Notes: a model not told the origin generated them from the letters alone. Shown: positions 52,262 to 62,836, counted from the first letter of the stretch. The stretch: 64,000 bases of DNA from Citromicrobium bathyomarinum (GCF_021021475.1 NZ_JAINWL010000003.1:62001-126000); one strand, 5' to 3'. A program made the numbers and translations.

Positions 52262-52948
52262 ATGCAATTCGACGAATCCGGCTATTTCCGCGACCCCGCA
52301 ACCGGCGCGCTGGTGCCCGTGGTGGTCGAACAGACCAGTCGCGGCGAACGCAGCTTCGATATTTTCAGCCGCCTGCTGCGCGAACGGATCGTGTTCCTCA
52401 CCGGTCCGGTGGAAGATGGCATGGCCAGCCTCGCAGTGGCGCAGCTGCTGTTTCTTGAATCCGAGAACCCGTCCAAGCCGATCAGCATGTACATCAACTC
52501 GCCCGGCGGGGTGGTGACGGCCGGCATGGCGATCCACGACACCATGCAGTACATTCAGCCGCGCATTTCCACGGTGTGCGTGGGCCAGGCCGCGTCGATG
52601 GGCAGCTTCCTGCTGGCTGCGGGCGAGCCAGGCATGCGGATCGCGCTGCCCAATGCGCGGATCATGATCCACCAGCCCTCGGGCGGCGCGCAGGGCATGG
52701 CCTCGGACATCGAGATCCAGGCGCGCGAAATCCTGCGCATTCGCAAGAACATGAACGAGCTCTACGCCAAGTACACCGGCCAGCCGCTGGAGAAGATCGA
52801 GGAAGCGATGGATCGCGATACCTTCCTCGATGCGCGTGAAGCCATGAAGTTCGGCCTCGTCGACAAGGTCTTCGAAAGCCGTCCGCAGGGCGATTCGGGC
52901 GACGACTCGAGCAGCGAACCCGAAGGATCGGGCGGCGCACCGGCCTGA
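52262..52948 (+). CDS. clpP: ATP-dependent Clp protease proteolytic subunit
   Basis: The product has 228 residues. The catalytic triad is intact: Ser in [16 protein letters not shown], His in [13 protein letters not shown] and Asp in [13 protein letters not shown]. The C-terminal tail of about 20 Ser/Asp/Glu/Gly residues exceeds the usual length. It is the barrel partner of ClpX, whose gene starts 200 bp downstream. Short N-terminal propeptide. No transit signal. Confidence 0.97.
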   Translation: MQFDESGYFRDPATGALVPVVVEQTSRGERSFDIFSRLLRERIVFLTGPVEDGMASLAVAQLLFLESENPSKPISMYINSPGGVVTAGMAIHDTMQYIQPRISTVCVGQAASMGSFLLAAGEPGMRIALPNARIMIHQPSGGAQGMASDIEIQAREILRIRKNMNELYAKYTGQPLEKIEEAMDRDTFLDAREAMKFGLVDKVFESRPQGDSGDDSSSEPEGSGGAPA

Positions 52949-53010
52949 CGGGCCTCCCGCCGTCCCGGCGCCGGCGTGGCCACAAGGCCACAAGGCTCTG
53001 AAAAATGAGG

Positions 53011-53024
53011 GCGTAAATTTACGC
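53011..53024. promoter_or_regulatory. 14-bp perfect palindrome between clpP and clpX
   Basis: GCGTAAATTTACGC is fully self-complementary. It lies 63 bp after clpP and 124 bp before clpX. AT-rich centre with GC ends is typical of dimeric repressor sites. Regulator unknown. Confidence 0.35.
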
Positions 53025-53147
53025 GGGGGCTGTCTTCAGCCCTTCGCAAGGCGATTCGTGCGACACATGCCTAGGTTGCATTGGCGTGCGCGAAAGTTAC
53101 ATTCGTAAGGTTCTCCGCAGCTGCGGGGATTCGAGGATAGCAGGATT

Positions 53148-54422
<1,275 letters not shown>

Positions 54423-54436
54423 GATTGCAGGCCTAG

Positions 54437-54781
54437 ATGGGCGCGCTGATTGCTTCGGTTGTTTTCGCGCTTGTCTGCTGCCTTGCAACCTTCGTTCTGG
54501 CGCGCCGGGCGGATCGACGCCTGGCGCGCTTCGAGCGCATTCCCTGGCAATTTCCGCTTGCTGGCGAACCGACCTATTTTGGTCCGCGCCGGCTGTTTTT
54601 GTATTTTACGCCGTGGCTGGGAGTCCTGCTCCTCGCCCTGACGGGCCTTTCTCTCGCTTTCCTTCCTGCAAACGGAAACCCGGCGGTGGCTTTCCTTGCG
54701 ATCGGTGCGTTCTGTCCGGCGCTGCAGCTGCTGCTGATCTGGCTCGTCGAGCGCTGGGCGCGGACGCAGCACCGCCCGTAA
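54437..54781 (+). CDS. Small membrane protein, hypothetical
   Basis: The product has 114 residues with three predicted membrane helices ([58 protein letters not shown]). The Arg-rich loop after the first helix sits inside by the positive-inside rule. It starts 15 bases after the clpX stop and may be co-transcribed. No family recognised. Confidence 0.6.
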   Translation: MGALIASVVFALVCCLATFVLARRADRRLARFERIPWQFPLAGEPTYFGPRRLFLYFTPWLGVLLLALTGLSLAFLPANGNPAVAFLAIGAFCPALQLLLIWLVERWARTQHRP

Positions 54782-54810
54782 CGAAAACCGGCCCAGTAAC
54801 GGAAACCGGC

Positions 54811-54851
54811 AAAGAAAAACCCCGCCCGGCAGGAGGTAGTGCCGAGCGGGG
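54811..54851 (-). terminator. Rho-independent terminator of the fasciclin gene
   Basis: CCCCGCCCGGCA (54820-54831) pairs with TGCCGAGCGGGG (54840-54851) with an 8-base loop and one mismatch. On the minus strand it is followed by GTTTTTCTTT. It ends the fasciclin transcript and may also stop read-through from clpX. Confidence 0.85.
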
Positions 54852-54918
54852 CCCTGGTGCGACACCGGTGCTGGATAGCGGGGGTGCGCTTGCCGGTGCC
54901 GCTAGGGGAGGAAGAAGA

Positions 54919-55515
54919 TCAGTTCGGCATCGATACCGTGTCGGTCACATGGATCACGCCGTTGGACTGGAATACGTCGGCCTGCGTGACAGTGGCCATG
55001 CCGCCCTTTTCATCGACCAGCATCACCTTGCCGCCCATCATGTGCGCGGTCAGCGTGCCGCCCTCAACGGTGGTCAGCTTGGCCGTGCCGCCGCCCTGCT
55101 TGATCTTCATCATCAGATCGCTGGCCGACACACGGCCCGGGACCACGTGATAGGTCAGAATCTTGATCAGCATCGCCTTGTTCTCGGGCTTCAGCAGCGT
55201 GTCGACCGTGCCAGCAGGCAGCTTCGCAAAAGCAGCATTGGTGGGCGCGAACACGGTGAAGGGGCCGGGGCCGGACAGCGTATCAACCAGCCCGGCAGCC
55301 TTCACGGCGGCGACCAGCGTGGTGTGATCCTTCGAATTGACCGCGTTTTCGATGATATTGCGCGTGGGATACATCGCCGCACCGCCCACCATCACCGTCG
55401 TATCGGCACTGGCGCTGGCCATCTGGCCCTCGTCCATATCGTAGGAAGCGCATGCGCCCAGCAGGGCAGCACTGGCAGCAAGCATAAGGGCAGCTTGAGT
55501 TTTCTTGGCGAACAT
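54919..55515 (-). CDS. Fasciclin (FAS1) domain lipoprotein
   Basis: The product has 198 residues. ATG 55515 is chosen for its GAGGAG and gives a lipoprotein signal ending LLGAC. One FAS1 domain (about 60-195) shows the family motifs [46 protein letters not shown], and [13 protein letters not shown]1 proteins act in adhesion at the surface. Directly upstream is a predicted ECF-19/SigK-like promoter, and next is the anti-sigma/ECF pair, a common arrangement. Confidence 0.93.
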   Translation of the reverse strand: MFAKKTQAALMLAASAALLGACASYDMDEGQMASASADTTVMVGGAAMYPTRNIIENAVNSKDHTTLVAAVKAAGLVDTLSGPGPFTVFAPTNAAFAKLPAGTVDTLLKPENKAMLIKILTYHVVPGRVSASDLMMKIKQGGGTAKLTTVEGGTLTAHMMGGKVMLVDEKGGMATVTQADVFQSNGVIHVTDTVSMPN

Positions 55516-55552
55516 CGTCGATCTCCTCATTTCCGTTTTCCCGTCGGTGAGG

Positions 55553-55580
55553 AGTTACGAGGCGGCTCGCGCCACGGATG
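55553..55580 (-). promoter_or_regulatory. ECF sigma (SigK/ECF19-like) promoter before fasciclin
   Basis: On the minus strand CATCC (55576-55580), a 16-base spacer and CGTAACT (55553-55559) match the CATCC-N16-CGTA pattern of SigK/ECF19 promoters. It lies 38 bases from the ATG. It links the neighbouring sigma factor to fasciclin. Inference from motif. Confidence 0.55.
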
Positions 55581-55607
55581 CAGCGCGCGCCGGAAATCTT
55601 TTTGCGC

Positions 55608-56348
55608 TCAGGTTTTCGCCAGAGTTCCCTGGGCCACCACCGGCCCCGGCGCGGACTTGTCCGGCGCGCCGCCGAGCGGTTCCTGGCTGAGCAGGATCTG
55701 CGCACCCTGCCGCATCGCGCCTGCAAGCGAAGGGTCGAGCGACACGCGTTCCTGCGTGCCGGGCGCGACGACGCCCAACGATTGCGGTTGCGCGCCTTCG
55801 CCCGGCGGCATCAGCCAAAGCTCATGGTCATGGACCCCGTCGGCGGTCAGGCCATCGGCGGCGACCAGCAGTTCCTCGCGCTCGGGAAGGAAGGTCACGC
55901 CGATGCGCAGCGGAGTGTCGGCAATCGGGATCGAGGCGACCAGTGGCGGCGCATCGGTCGCAGGATCAGGCGCAGGCGTGTTGCCCAATGGCACGAACAG
56001 CAGGGCGACCGCAGCAACCGCCGCGACCGCGCTGCCGGCGGCGATTCGCTGCCACACCGCGACCCGGCGCTGGAGCAGAACCACGGGGCTGGGTGCCTCG
56101 TCCCGCTCCTCCAGCTCGCCTGCGATCCGGCTCCACACCTCGGGCGAAGGGGCGGCGCGCGCAGGTTCGTCCAGCAGCGGGGCCAGCCGCGATTCCCATT
56201 GCGCGACCAGCCCGGCAAACGCAGGTTCGCACGCCATGCGACCGCGCACTGCGAGCAGGTCTTCGCCTTCCAGCAGACCCATCGCGTATTCCGCAGCGAG
56301 CAGGTCGTCGCCGGAGAGTTCGGGCATATCGTGTCCGGGCGTGCTCAT
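55608..56348 (-). CDS. Anti-sigma factor, RskA-like
   Basis: The product has 246 residues. A cytosolic N-terminal sigma-binding part (LLAAEYAMGLLEGEDLLAVR, about residues 15-85) precedes one membrane helix (AAGSAVAAVAAVALLFVPL, about 101-121). The C-terminal periplasmic domain contains the VHDHELWLMPPGEG segment of RskA-type anti-sigma-K proteins. The start overlaps the sigma gene stop by four bases. Regulated proteolysis is the usual release mechanism. The SPSEVWSRIAGELEE helix is similar to zinc-less anti-sigma domains. Confidence 0.92.
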   Translation of the reverse strand: MSTPGHDMPELSGDDLLAAEYAMGLLEGEDLLAVRGRMACEPAFAGLVAQWESRLAPLLDEPARAAPSPEVWSRIAGELEERDEAPSPVVLLQRRVAVWQRIAAGSAVAAVAAVALLFVPLGNTPAPDPATDAPPLVASIPIADTPLRIGVTFLPEREELLVAADGLTADGVHDHELWLMPPGEGAQPQSLGVVAPGTQERVSLDPSLAGAMRQGAQILLSQEPLGGAPDKSAPGPVVAQGTLAKT

Positions 56349-56914
56349 TCACCGCCCTCCATGCAGGTGCGCAGCTTCAGCAGGCCGCGCCGGATCCAGC
56401 TTTTCATCGTTCCCAGCGGAACATTGTTGTGCTCCGCCAGCTCGGCATAGGTGCGCCCTTCGAGAAAGGCGGTGCGGATCGCCCCGCGCTGCGGCTCGTC
56501 GAGCGCGTCTAGGCAGGCGTGGACCCGCGCGGCTCTCTCCGCATCGATCAGCAGATCGTCGGCGGACGGGTCGCCATCGGGCAGCTCTGCCGCCGCTTCC
56601 ACCGGCACCGCGCCGCGCCGCACCTTGCCCGTGCGCAGCCGGTCGACCGCGCGGTTGCGCGCAAAGGTTGCCAGCCACGCGATCGGGCTCCCGCGCTTCG
56701 CGTCGTAGCGGGCGGCATTGCGCCAGAGGGTGATGTAAACGTCCTGCAAGGCGTCTTCGGCTTCTTTCCTGTCCCCCAAGATACGCAGGCAAATGCCGAA
56801 AAGCTTCACGCTGGTGAGGCGATAGACCACTTCGAGGGCATCGCGGTCGCCCTTCGACAGGCGGAGCATGGCCGCCTTCAGCTGCTCGCGGCGTTCTGGG
56901 CTGGCCGGTGTCAT
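56345..56914 (-). CDS. ECF-family RNA polymerase sigma factor, SigK-like
   Basis: The product has 189 residues. Region 2 shows DRKEAEDALQDVYITLWRNA then PIAWLATFARNRAVDRLR. Region 4 shows QRGAIRTAFLEGRTYAELAE with the recognition helix PLGTMKSWIRRGLLKLR. Adjacent anti-sigma and fasciclin genes place it in the SigK/ECF19 group. Its ATG overlaps the polysaccharide deacetylase stop, so it is expressed as part of a CDF-deacetylase-sigma-anti-sigma transcript. Confidence 0.94.
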   Translation of the reverse strand: MTPASPERREQLKAAMLRLSKGDRDALEVVYRLTSVKLFGICLRILGDRKEAEDALQDVYITLWRNAARYDAKRGSPIAWLATFARNRAVDRLRTGKVRRGAVPVEAAAELPDGDPSADDLLIDAERAARVHACLDALDEPQRGAIRTAFLEGRTYAELAEHNNVPLGTMKSWIRRGLLKLRTCMEGGE

Positions 56915-57636
56915 TGCGGCGACGCAGAGGACTGGTGGTTCAAAAGTTCGCTCACGGTGACGATGTCATATCCGCGATCGCGCAACTGGGCCAGATTCAT
57001 CGGCAGAGCTTCGCGCGCGGTCGCGTTGCCGCGATACATCGGGTGGATCAGGATGATCGATCCGGGGCGCGCCCGCTCCACGATGTCGCGGGCGTAGTCC
57101 GCCGGTTCGGGGAACTCTTCGGCCCGGTCCGCGACATCCCAGGTGATCGTCTTCAACCCCGCACGCTCCACTTCAAGCGGCAGGCCCACCAGCTTGCGGC
57201 CATAGGGCGGGCGAAACAGGTCGCTGTCCGATCCCACGGCACGCAGCAACTGCCGGGTCTTGCCGAGTTCCTCGCGATAGAACGCCCGGGACCGGCCGAC
57301 ATTGCGCTGGTGGCTGTAGGTGTGGTTGCCGAGTTCGTGACCCGCAGCAAGGATCTGGCGCGCGGCCTGCGGGTGACGTTTCAGGTCTTCGCCGATCAGG
57401 AAGAAGGTGGCCCTGGCATCGTACCGGTCGAGGATCGGCAACACGGCAGCAACTCCGCGCGGCGTCGGGCCATCGTCGAAGGTCAGGGCGACGATCTTGT
57501 CGTCGGTCTCGACCCGGCAGGTCAGATCGCCGACAAGTTGCAAGCACGGGGCTTTGGATAGGCTGTTGAGGCCGACCAGCAGGGCCAGGACGGCGACGAT
57601 TCCCAAACCGCCCCAGACAACAAGCTTTCTTCCCAT
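56911..57636 (-). CDS. Polysaccharide deacetylase, membrane-anchored
   Basis: The product has 241 residues from ATG 57636. An N-terminal anchor (LVVWGGLGIVAVLALLVGL) is followed by a NodB domain with ALTFDDGPTPRG, the metal-binding HELGNHTYSHQ, RPPYGRKL and the final LIHP motif. Enzymes of this family remove N- or O-acetyl groups from chitin, peptidoglycan or other polysaccharides. The start overlaps the CDF stop (TGATG), and the stop overlaps the sigma start. The true substrate is unknown. Confidence 0.93.
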   Translation of the reverse strand: MGRKLVVWGGLGIVAVLALLVGLNSLSKAPCLQLVGDLTCRVETDDKIVALTFDDGPTPRGVAAVLPILDRYDARATFFLIGEDLKRHPQAARQILAAGHELGNHTYSHQRNVGRSRAFYREELGKTRQLLRAVGSDSDLFRPPYGRKLVGLPLEVERAGLKTITWDVADRAEEFPEPADYARDIVERARPGSIILIHPMYRGNATAREALPMNLAQLRDRGYDIVTVSELLNHQSSASPQ

Positions 57637-58547
57637 CAACACCCACCCTCGCAGTTGCGCGTCCGCTCGATCTGCAAGGTGGTATGGCCGATCTTGTGCT
57701 CATGGGCGAGCCGCTGCGCGACCAGAGCGAGGAAGGCGTCGCCAGGATGGCCCTCGGGCATCACCAGATGCGCGGTCAGCGCGGTCTCGGTGGTCGACAT
57801 GGGCCAGATATGCAGGTCGTGCACCTCGGTGACGCCGGGCTCGCTTTCCAGCGTGGCGCGCACTGCGGATTCGTCCACCCCTTCGGGAACGGCGTTGAGG
57901 CCCAGCTTCAGGCTGTCGCGCGCGAGGCCCCAGGTGCCCCAGCCGATCACGGCGAGGATCACGAGGCTGGTGACGGGATCGAGCCACACCGCGCCGGTCA
58001 GCAGGATCGCGACGCCGGCAATGACCACGCCGACCGAAACCAGCGCGTCCGCCGCCATGTGCAGGAACGCGCCCTGGATGTTGAGATCGTCCTTGCGCCC
58101 GCTGACGAACAGCAGCGCGGTCGCGGTGTTGATGACGATGCCCACGCCGGCGACCCAGATCATCGTCCAGCCTTCTGGCTCGACCGGGTTCATCAGCCGG
58201 TCGACCGTCTCGAACAGGATCGCGCCGATGGCGATCATCAGCAGCGCGGCATTGGCCAGCGCGGCGAGGATCGTGGAGCTTTTAAGGCCGTAGGTGAAGC
58301 GCGGGGAGGGCGGCCGCTTGGCCGCCGCGCTCGCCCCCCAGGCGATCAGCAGGCCGAGCACATCGGACAGGTTATGGCCCGCATCCGCGACCAGCGCCAT
58401 CGAGCCGGAGATATAGCCGAAGCTCGCCTCGACCACGACGAACACGGTGTTGAGCGCAACCCCGATCGCAAAGGCGCGCCCGAAATCGGCTGGCGCGTGG
58501 GAATGCCCGTGCCCGTGCGCATGGTCGTGAGAATGATCGTGACCCAT
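57636..58547 (-). CDS. Cation diffusion facilitator (Zn/Co/Cd efflux)
   Basis: The product has 303 residues and six membrane helices. The N-terminus is His-rich (GHDHSHDHAHGHGHSH). Transport-site residues are in LVADAGHNLSDVLGLL (HxxxD) and FLHMAADALVSVGVV (HxxxD). The C-terminal cytoplasmic ferredoxin-like domain includes EVHDLHIWPMSTTETALTAH. It exports divalent cations to the periplasm by proton exchange. It is the first gene in a chain of overlaps to the deacetylase, ECF sigma and anti-sigma genes. Confidence 0.95.
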   Translation of the reverse strand: MGHDHSHDHAHGHGHSHAPADFGRAFAIGVALNTVFVVVEASFGYISGSMALVADAGHNLSDVLGLLIAWGASAAAKRPPSPRFTYGLKSSTILAALANAALLMIAIGAILFETVDRLMNPVEPEGWTMIWVAGVGIVINTATALLFVSGRKDDLNIQGAFLHMAADALVSVGVVIAGVAILLTGAVWLDPVTSLVILAVIGWGTWGLARDSLKLGLNAVPEGVDESAVRATLESEPGVTEVHDLHIWPMSTTETALTAHLVMPEGHPGDAFLALVAQRLAHEHKIGHTTLQIERTRNCEGGC

Positions 58548-58728
58548 CGATCGATTGCCCTTCTGCCGGCTCTCTCTGCCATCGGCGGACTAGGCGGAGC
58601 TTTCGCCTTCAAGCAAGAAAAATCTCGCAAAATCAGCTAGATATGGAATATCATTCGACAAGATCGAAGAACCCACAGCGACGCCGAAAGCGCCCAAGTC
58701 GCTGAAAGTGCCAGCTATTCGCGAACCG

Positions 58729-59400
<672 letters not shown>

Positions 59401-59537
59401 GATCGGCTATCTAGAGGGTGCGCCGCAAGGCGACAATCACCCGCGTACGCGTGGCCCGCAAATCCGCATCGCCCCCTCCCGCAGCCGCGCGCGCGACCTA
59501 CATGGCAGGTCTGCAATCCATGAAAGGCGATCGTGCT

Positions 59538-60281
59538 ATGAAACTATCGGGCAACACCATCCTCATCACCGGCGGCGGCAGCGGCATCGGGCGCGAGCTG
59601 GCGCGGCGGTGGCACGATCTGGGCAACACGGTGATCGTCGCCGGGCGCACGCGCGATGCTCTGGAGGAGACTGCGGAGGGCTACGACAACATCCACGCGA
59701 TGACGCTCGACGTGGCGCAGCCGGGCGAGGTGGAGCGCTTTGCGAAGGAAGTGGTCGAACGCTTCCCCCAGCTCAACGCGGTGTTCAACAATGCCGGGAT
59801 CATGAAGTACGAGGACATCACCGCCTCGCGCGATATCGGCGATGCCACTGCGGAAGTGACGATCAACCTGCTAGGTCCGATCCGGTTGACCGATGCGCTG
59901 GTCGACCATCTCAAGACCCGCGAGAACCCGGTCATCGTCAACGTCACCTCGGGCCTCGCCTTCGTGCCGCAGCCCAAGGCCGCGACCTATTCCGCGACCA
60001 AGGCGGCGCTGCACAGCTACACGCTGTCGCTGCGCCAGCAGCTCAAGGGCAGCATCGAGGTGATCGAGCTGGCCCCGCCGGGCGTGCAGACCGAGCTGAC
60101 CCCGGGCCAGTCGGAGCGCGAGGGGTACATGCCGCTCGACGCCTATATCGAAGAAGTGATGACGCTGTTCCAGCAGCAGCCGACGCCTGAGGAAGTATGC
60201 GTCGAGTTCGTCCGCCCGTTCCGTAATGCCGAGAAGGACGGCAAGGTCGGCGAGTTCATGGAGATGCTCGCCAACCGCTGA
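59538..60281 (+). CDS. Short-chain dehydrogenase/reductase (DltE-like)
   Basis: The product has 247 residues from ATG 59538. The Rossmann motif is LITGGGSGIGRELARRW, the Asp/Asn motif is VFNNAGIM, Ser is in VNVTSGLAFVP and the catalytic YxxxK is TYSATKAAL. The sequence class is close to the DltE-like SDRs. The cofactor is probably NADP(H), judged by AGRTR. Substrate unknown. Between mtgA (divergent) and a bidirectional terminator. Confidence 0.92.
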   Translation: MKLSGNTILITGGGSGIGRELARRWHDLGNTVIVAGRTRDALEETAEGYDNIHAMTLDVAQPGEVERFAKEVVERFPQLNAVFNNAGIMKYEDITASRDIGDATAEVTINLLGPIRLTDALVDHLKTRENPVIVNVTSGLAFVPQPKAATYSATKAALHSYTLSLRQQLKGSIEVIELAPPGVQTELTPGQSEREGYMPLDAYIEEVMTLFQQQPTPEEVCVEFVRPFRNAEKDGKVGEFMEMLANR

Positions 60282-60290
60282 CACGAAAAA

Positions 60291-60320
60291 CGCCGCCCTG
60301 CACGATGGCGGGGCGGCGTC
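60291..60320. terminator. Terminator between SDR and rpoH
   Basis: ACGCCGCCC (60291-60299) pairs with GGGCGGCGT (60312-60320) across 12 bases. Preceded by GAAAAA and followed by CTTGTT. It serves both convergent genes. Confidence 0.7.
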
Positions 60321-60347
60321 TTGTTCGGGTGCCGCAATGCGAGGGCG

Positions 60348-61253
60348 TCAGGCCGCGACGGGCATCAGCTTCTCGCTCGCGATGCGCTGCATCGCCTTCT
60401 GCAGCTTCTCGAACGCGCGCACCTCGATCTGGCGGATGCGTTCGCGCGACACGTCGTAGACCTTGCTCAGCTCTTCGAGCGTCTGCGGGTCTTCGGTCAG
60501 ACGGCGTTCGGTCAGGATGTGCTTCTCGCGATCATTGAGCGAATCCATCGCTTCCAGCAGCATGGCGTGGCGCACCTGCGCCTCCTGCGTGTCGGCGGTG
60601 GTTTCGTCCTGCAACGGGCGATCGTCGGTCAGCCAGTCCTGCCACTGGCTGGCGTTTTCCTCGTCCCCGCGCATCGACACGTTGAGCGAGCTGTCGCCGC
60701 CCATCAGCATCCGGCGGTTCATGTTGATCACTTCCTGCTCGGGCACGCCGAGATCGGTTGCGATCTTCTTCACATCGTCGGGATGCAGATCGGTGTCCTC
60801 GTACGCGTCGAGGTTCTTCTTCATCCGCCGCAGGTTGAAGAACAGCTTCTTCTGCGCGGCGGTTGTGCCCATTTTCACCAGGCTCCACGAACGCAGGATA
60901 TATTCCTGGATGCTCGCCTTGATCCACCACATCGCATAGGTTGCCAGGCGGAAACCACGATCGGGTTCGAATTTCTTGACGCCCTGCATCAGGCCGACGT
61001 TCCCTTCGGAAATCAGGTCGGACACGGGCAGGCCATAGCCGCGATACCCCATCGCGATCTTCGCGACGAGCCGCAGGTGGCTCGAGACCAGCTGGGCCGC
61101 AGCCTCAGGGTCTTCGTGCTCTTCGTAGCGTTTGGCGAGCATGTATTCCTGCTCCGCCGTCAGCACGGGGAATTTCTTGATTTCCGACAAATAGCGGTTG
61201 AGGCTTTGCTCGCCGCCGAGGGCCGGAATGGCTACTGCCTTGCTTTTACTCAC
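60348..61253 (-). CDS. rpoH: RNA polymerase sigma-32 (heat shock)
   Basis: The product has 301 residues. Region 2 shows LVAKIAMGYRGYGLPVSDLI and FEPDRGFRLATYAMWWIKAS. The RpoH box is AAQKKLFFNLRRMKK. Region 4 shows LTEDPQTLEELSKVYDVSRE then RIRQIEVRAFEKLQK. Length normal. Directs the heat-shock regulon, including clp genes. It is convergent with the SDR gene and 134 bp downstream of rluD on the same strand. Confidence 0.97.
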   Translation of the reverse strand: MSKSKAVAIPALGGEQSLNRYLSEIKKFPVLTAEQEYMLAKRYEEHEDPEAAAQLVSSHLRLVAKIAMGYRGYGLPVSDLISEGNVGLMQGVKKFEPDRGFRLATYAMWWIKASIQEYILRSWSLVKMGTTAAQKKLFFNLRRMKKNLDAYEDTDLHPDDVKKIATDLGVPEQEVINMNRRMLMGGDSSLNVSMRGDEENASQWQDWLTDDRPLQDETTADTQEAQVRHAMLLEAMDSLNDREKHILTERRLTEDPQTLEELSKVYDVSRERIRQIEVRAFEKLQKAMQRIASEKLMPVAA

Positions 61254-61387
61254 TTCGTCCCTAACCTTTCTGTGTCAGCCCATCCCCCCGTTTGGGCCCC
61301 GAACCCCTGCTGGGCATTCGGGATGCTTGGGCCACACCTCTTCATATAGGCCACTTCCCGGAATTTTTCGAGTTGTGTTCATCGATT

Positions 61388-62332
61388 TCAACGAGCGATT
61401 TCGTCGATCAGTTCCCCCATGTCCCGGGGCAGGTCGGCCTGAAATTCGAGCCGTTCGCCGGTTGCGGGATGGATGAAGCCGAGGCTGGCTGCGTGGAGCG
61501 CCTGCCGGCGGAACGCCAGTTTCTCGAGGATCGGCCGCAAGGCCTTGGGATCGCGTCCATATTGTGGGTCCCCCAATAGCGGATGACCGATTGACGCACA
61601 GTGAACGCGAACCTGGTGGGTGCGCCCGGTCTCCAGCCGGCATTCAAGAATGCTTGCTACACCGAAAGTTTTGGTTGTGCGATAATGCGTCACCGCGTGC
61701 TTCCCGCGGGTCGATTGGGGGTCGAGCACGGCCATTTTCTTGCGATCGCGGTCCGACCGGCCAAGGCGTGCGTCGATCGTCCCTTCGGCAGGCCGGGGCT
61801 GCCCTGCGCACACTGCGGTATAGCGGCGCGAGATGCTGTGATCGGCGAACTGCCGGGCCAGGCCTTCATGCGCGGCGTCGGTCTTGGCGACCACCAGCAG
61901 GCCGGAGGTATCCTTGTCGATCCGGTGGACGATTCCGGGCCGTTCGACCCCGTTGATCCCCGAAAGCTGCCCCCGGCAGTGATAGAGCAGCGCGTTGACC
62001 AGCGTGCCGTCGCGATTGCCCGCCGCCGGGTGCACGACCATGCCCGCAGGCTTGTCGACCACGATCAGATGTTCGTCCTCGTACGCGACGACCAGCGGGA
62101 TGTCCTGCGGCTCCGCCTCCAGCGGGGTGGGGGCGGGCAGGGCGATGGTGAAGGGCGTTCCCGCCGCAACCTTGGCGGAAGGCGATGTCGCGCGCTTGCC
62201 GCCCACGCTCACCTGCCCATCCGCGATCAGCCCCTTGATCCGCTCCCGCGAAAGATCGGTGGCGTCGGCCAGCGCCTTGTCGAGACGGGTGGGGGCGGGG
62301 ATGGTGCCGGTGAGGGTTTCGGGTGTGGACAC
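61388..62332 (-). CDS. rluD: RluD-family 23S rRNA pseudouridine synthase
   Basis: The product has 314 residues. An N-terminal S4-like RNA-binding part (TRLDKALADATDLSRERIKG) precedes the catalytic domain with HRIDKDTSGLLVVAKTD, including the conserved Asp. GRTHQVRVHCASIGHPLLGD and RQALHAASLGFIHPATGERL are further family motifs. RluD modifies helix 69 of 23S rRNA. The exact RluD versus RluC assignment is by overall resemblance. Confidence 0.93.
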   Translation of the reverse strand: MSTPETLTGTIPAPTRLDKALADATDLSRERIKGLIADGQVSVGGKRATSPSAKVAAGTPFTIALPAPTPLEAEPQDIPLVVAYEDEHLIVVDKPAGMVVHPAAGNRDGTLVNALLYHCRGQLSGINGVERPGIVHRIDKDTSGLLVVAKTDAAHEGLARQFADHSISRRYTAVCAGQPRPAEGTIDARLGRSDRDRKKMAVLDPQSTRGKHAVTHYRTTKTFGVASILECRLETGRTHQVRVHCASIGHPLLGDPQYGRDPKALRPILEKLAFRRQALHAASLGFIHPATGERLEFQADLPRDMGELIDEIAR

Positions 62333-62352
62333 CAGCGCCCCCTAGCTCATTT

Positions 62353-62428
62353 CGTCACCCCCGCGAAGGCGGGGGCCCCGCTAACCCTGCGCATATCGAC
62401 ACAAGCGGGATTCCCGCCTTCGCGGGAA
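62353..62428. repeat. Double-hairpin dispersed repeat (CGTCACCCCCGCGAAGGC type)
   Basis: CCCCCGCGAAGGCGGGGG (62358-62375) and TTCCCGCCTTCGCGGGAA (62411-62428) are each self-complementary and form the inverted halves of a larger element, with GGCCCCGCT and AGCGGGA further pairing. I recall this repeat type as frequent in alphaproteobacteria. It ends 19 bp before the JAMM gene. Confidence 0.65.
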
Positions 62429-62446
62429 AGACTGTATTGGGGCAAG

Positions 62447-62836
62447 GTGATCATCCAACGCCAGTGCCTCGACCACCTCCTCGCAGCTGCGAGCGATGCC
62501 CATCCGCACGAATGCTGCGGGCTGTTGCTAGGCGAAGGCACGACGATCACGCACGCCCAACCCACCGCCAATGTCCACCCCGATCCATCGCGCCATTTCG
62601 AGATCGATCCGCACGCGCTGATCGCCGCGCACAAGGCTGCGCGGGGCGCAGGGCCGCAGGTGATCGGCTATTATCACTCGCACCCCACGGGCGATCCGAC
62701 CCCGTCCGCCACCGACCGTGCCAGCGCCGCGCATGACGGGCGGGTCTGGGCGATCGTCGCGGGCCGCGAAGTCCGCTTTTTCAGGGATGGGGAAGAGGGA
62801 TTCGTGGCGCTTTCCTACGCAGTCGCACCGCGCTAG
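62447..62836 (+). CDS. JAMM/Mov34 (M67-type) metallopeptidase
   Basis: The product has 129 residues from GTG 62447. The JAMM zinc site is complete: Glu in PHECCGLLLGEG and HSHPTGDPTPSATD (HxH...SxxD). Prokaryotic JAMM proteins process ubiquitin-like sulfur carriers or work in cofactor pathways. No ThiS/MoaD, ThiF/MoeB or CysM homologue is adjacent. It stands alone between a dispersed repeat and chpT. A longer open frame upstream overlaps rluD antisense and is not used. Confidence 0.88.
   Translation: MIIQRQCLDHLLAAASDAHPHECCGLLLGEGTTITHAQPTANVHPDPSRHFEIDPHALIAAHKAARGAGPQVIGYYHSHPTGDPTPSATDRASAAHDGRVWAIVAGREVRFFRDGEEGFVALSYAVAPR

Noticed and set aside
61601-62446. Upstream in-frame extension of the JAMM gene across the rluD antisense strand
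   Set aside because: The extension is a shadow of rluD and crosses a palindromic repeat. The JAMM fold begins at GTG 62447.
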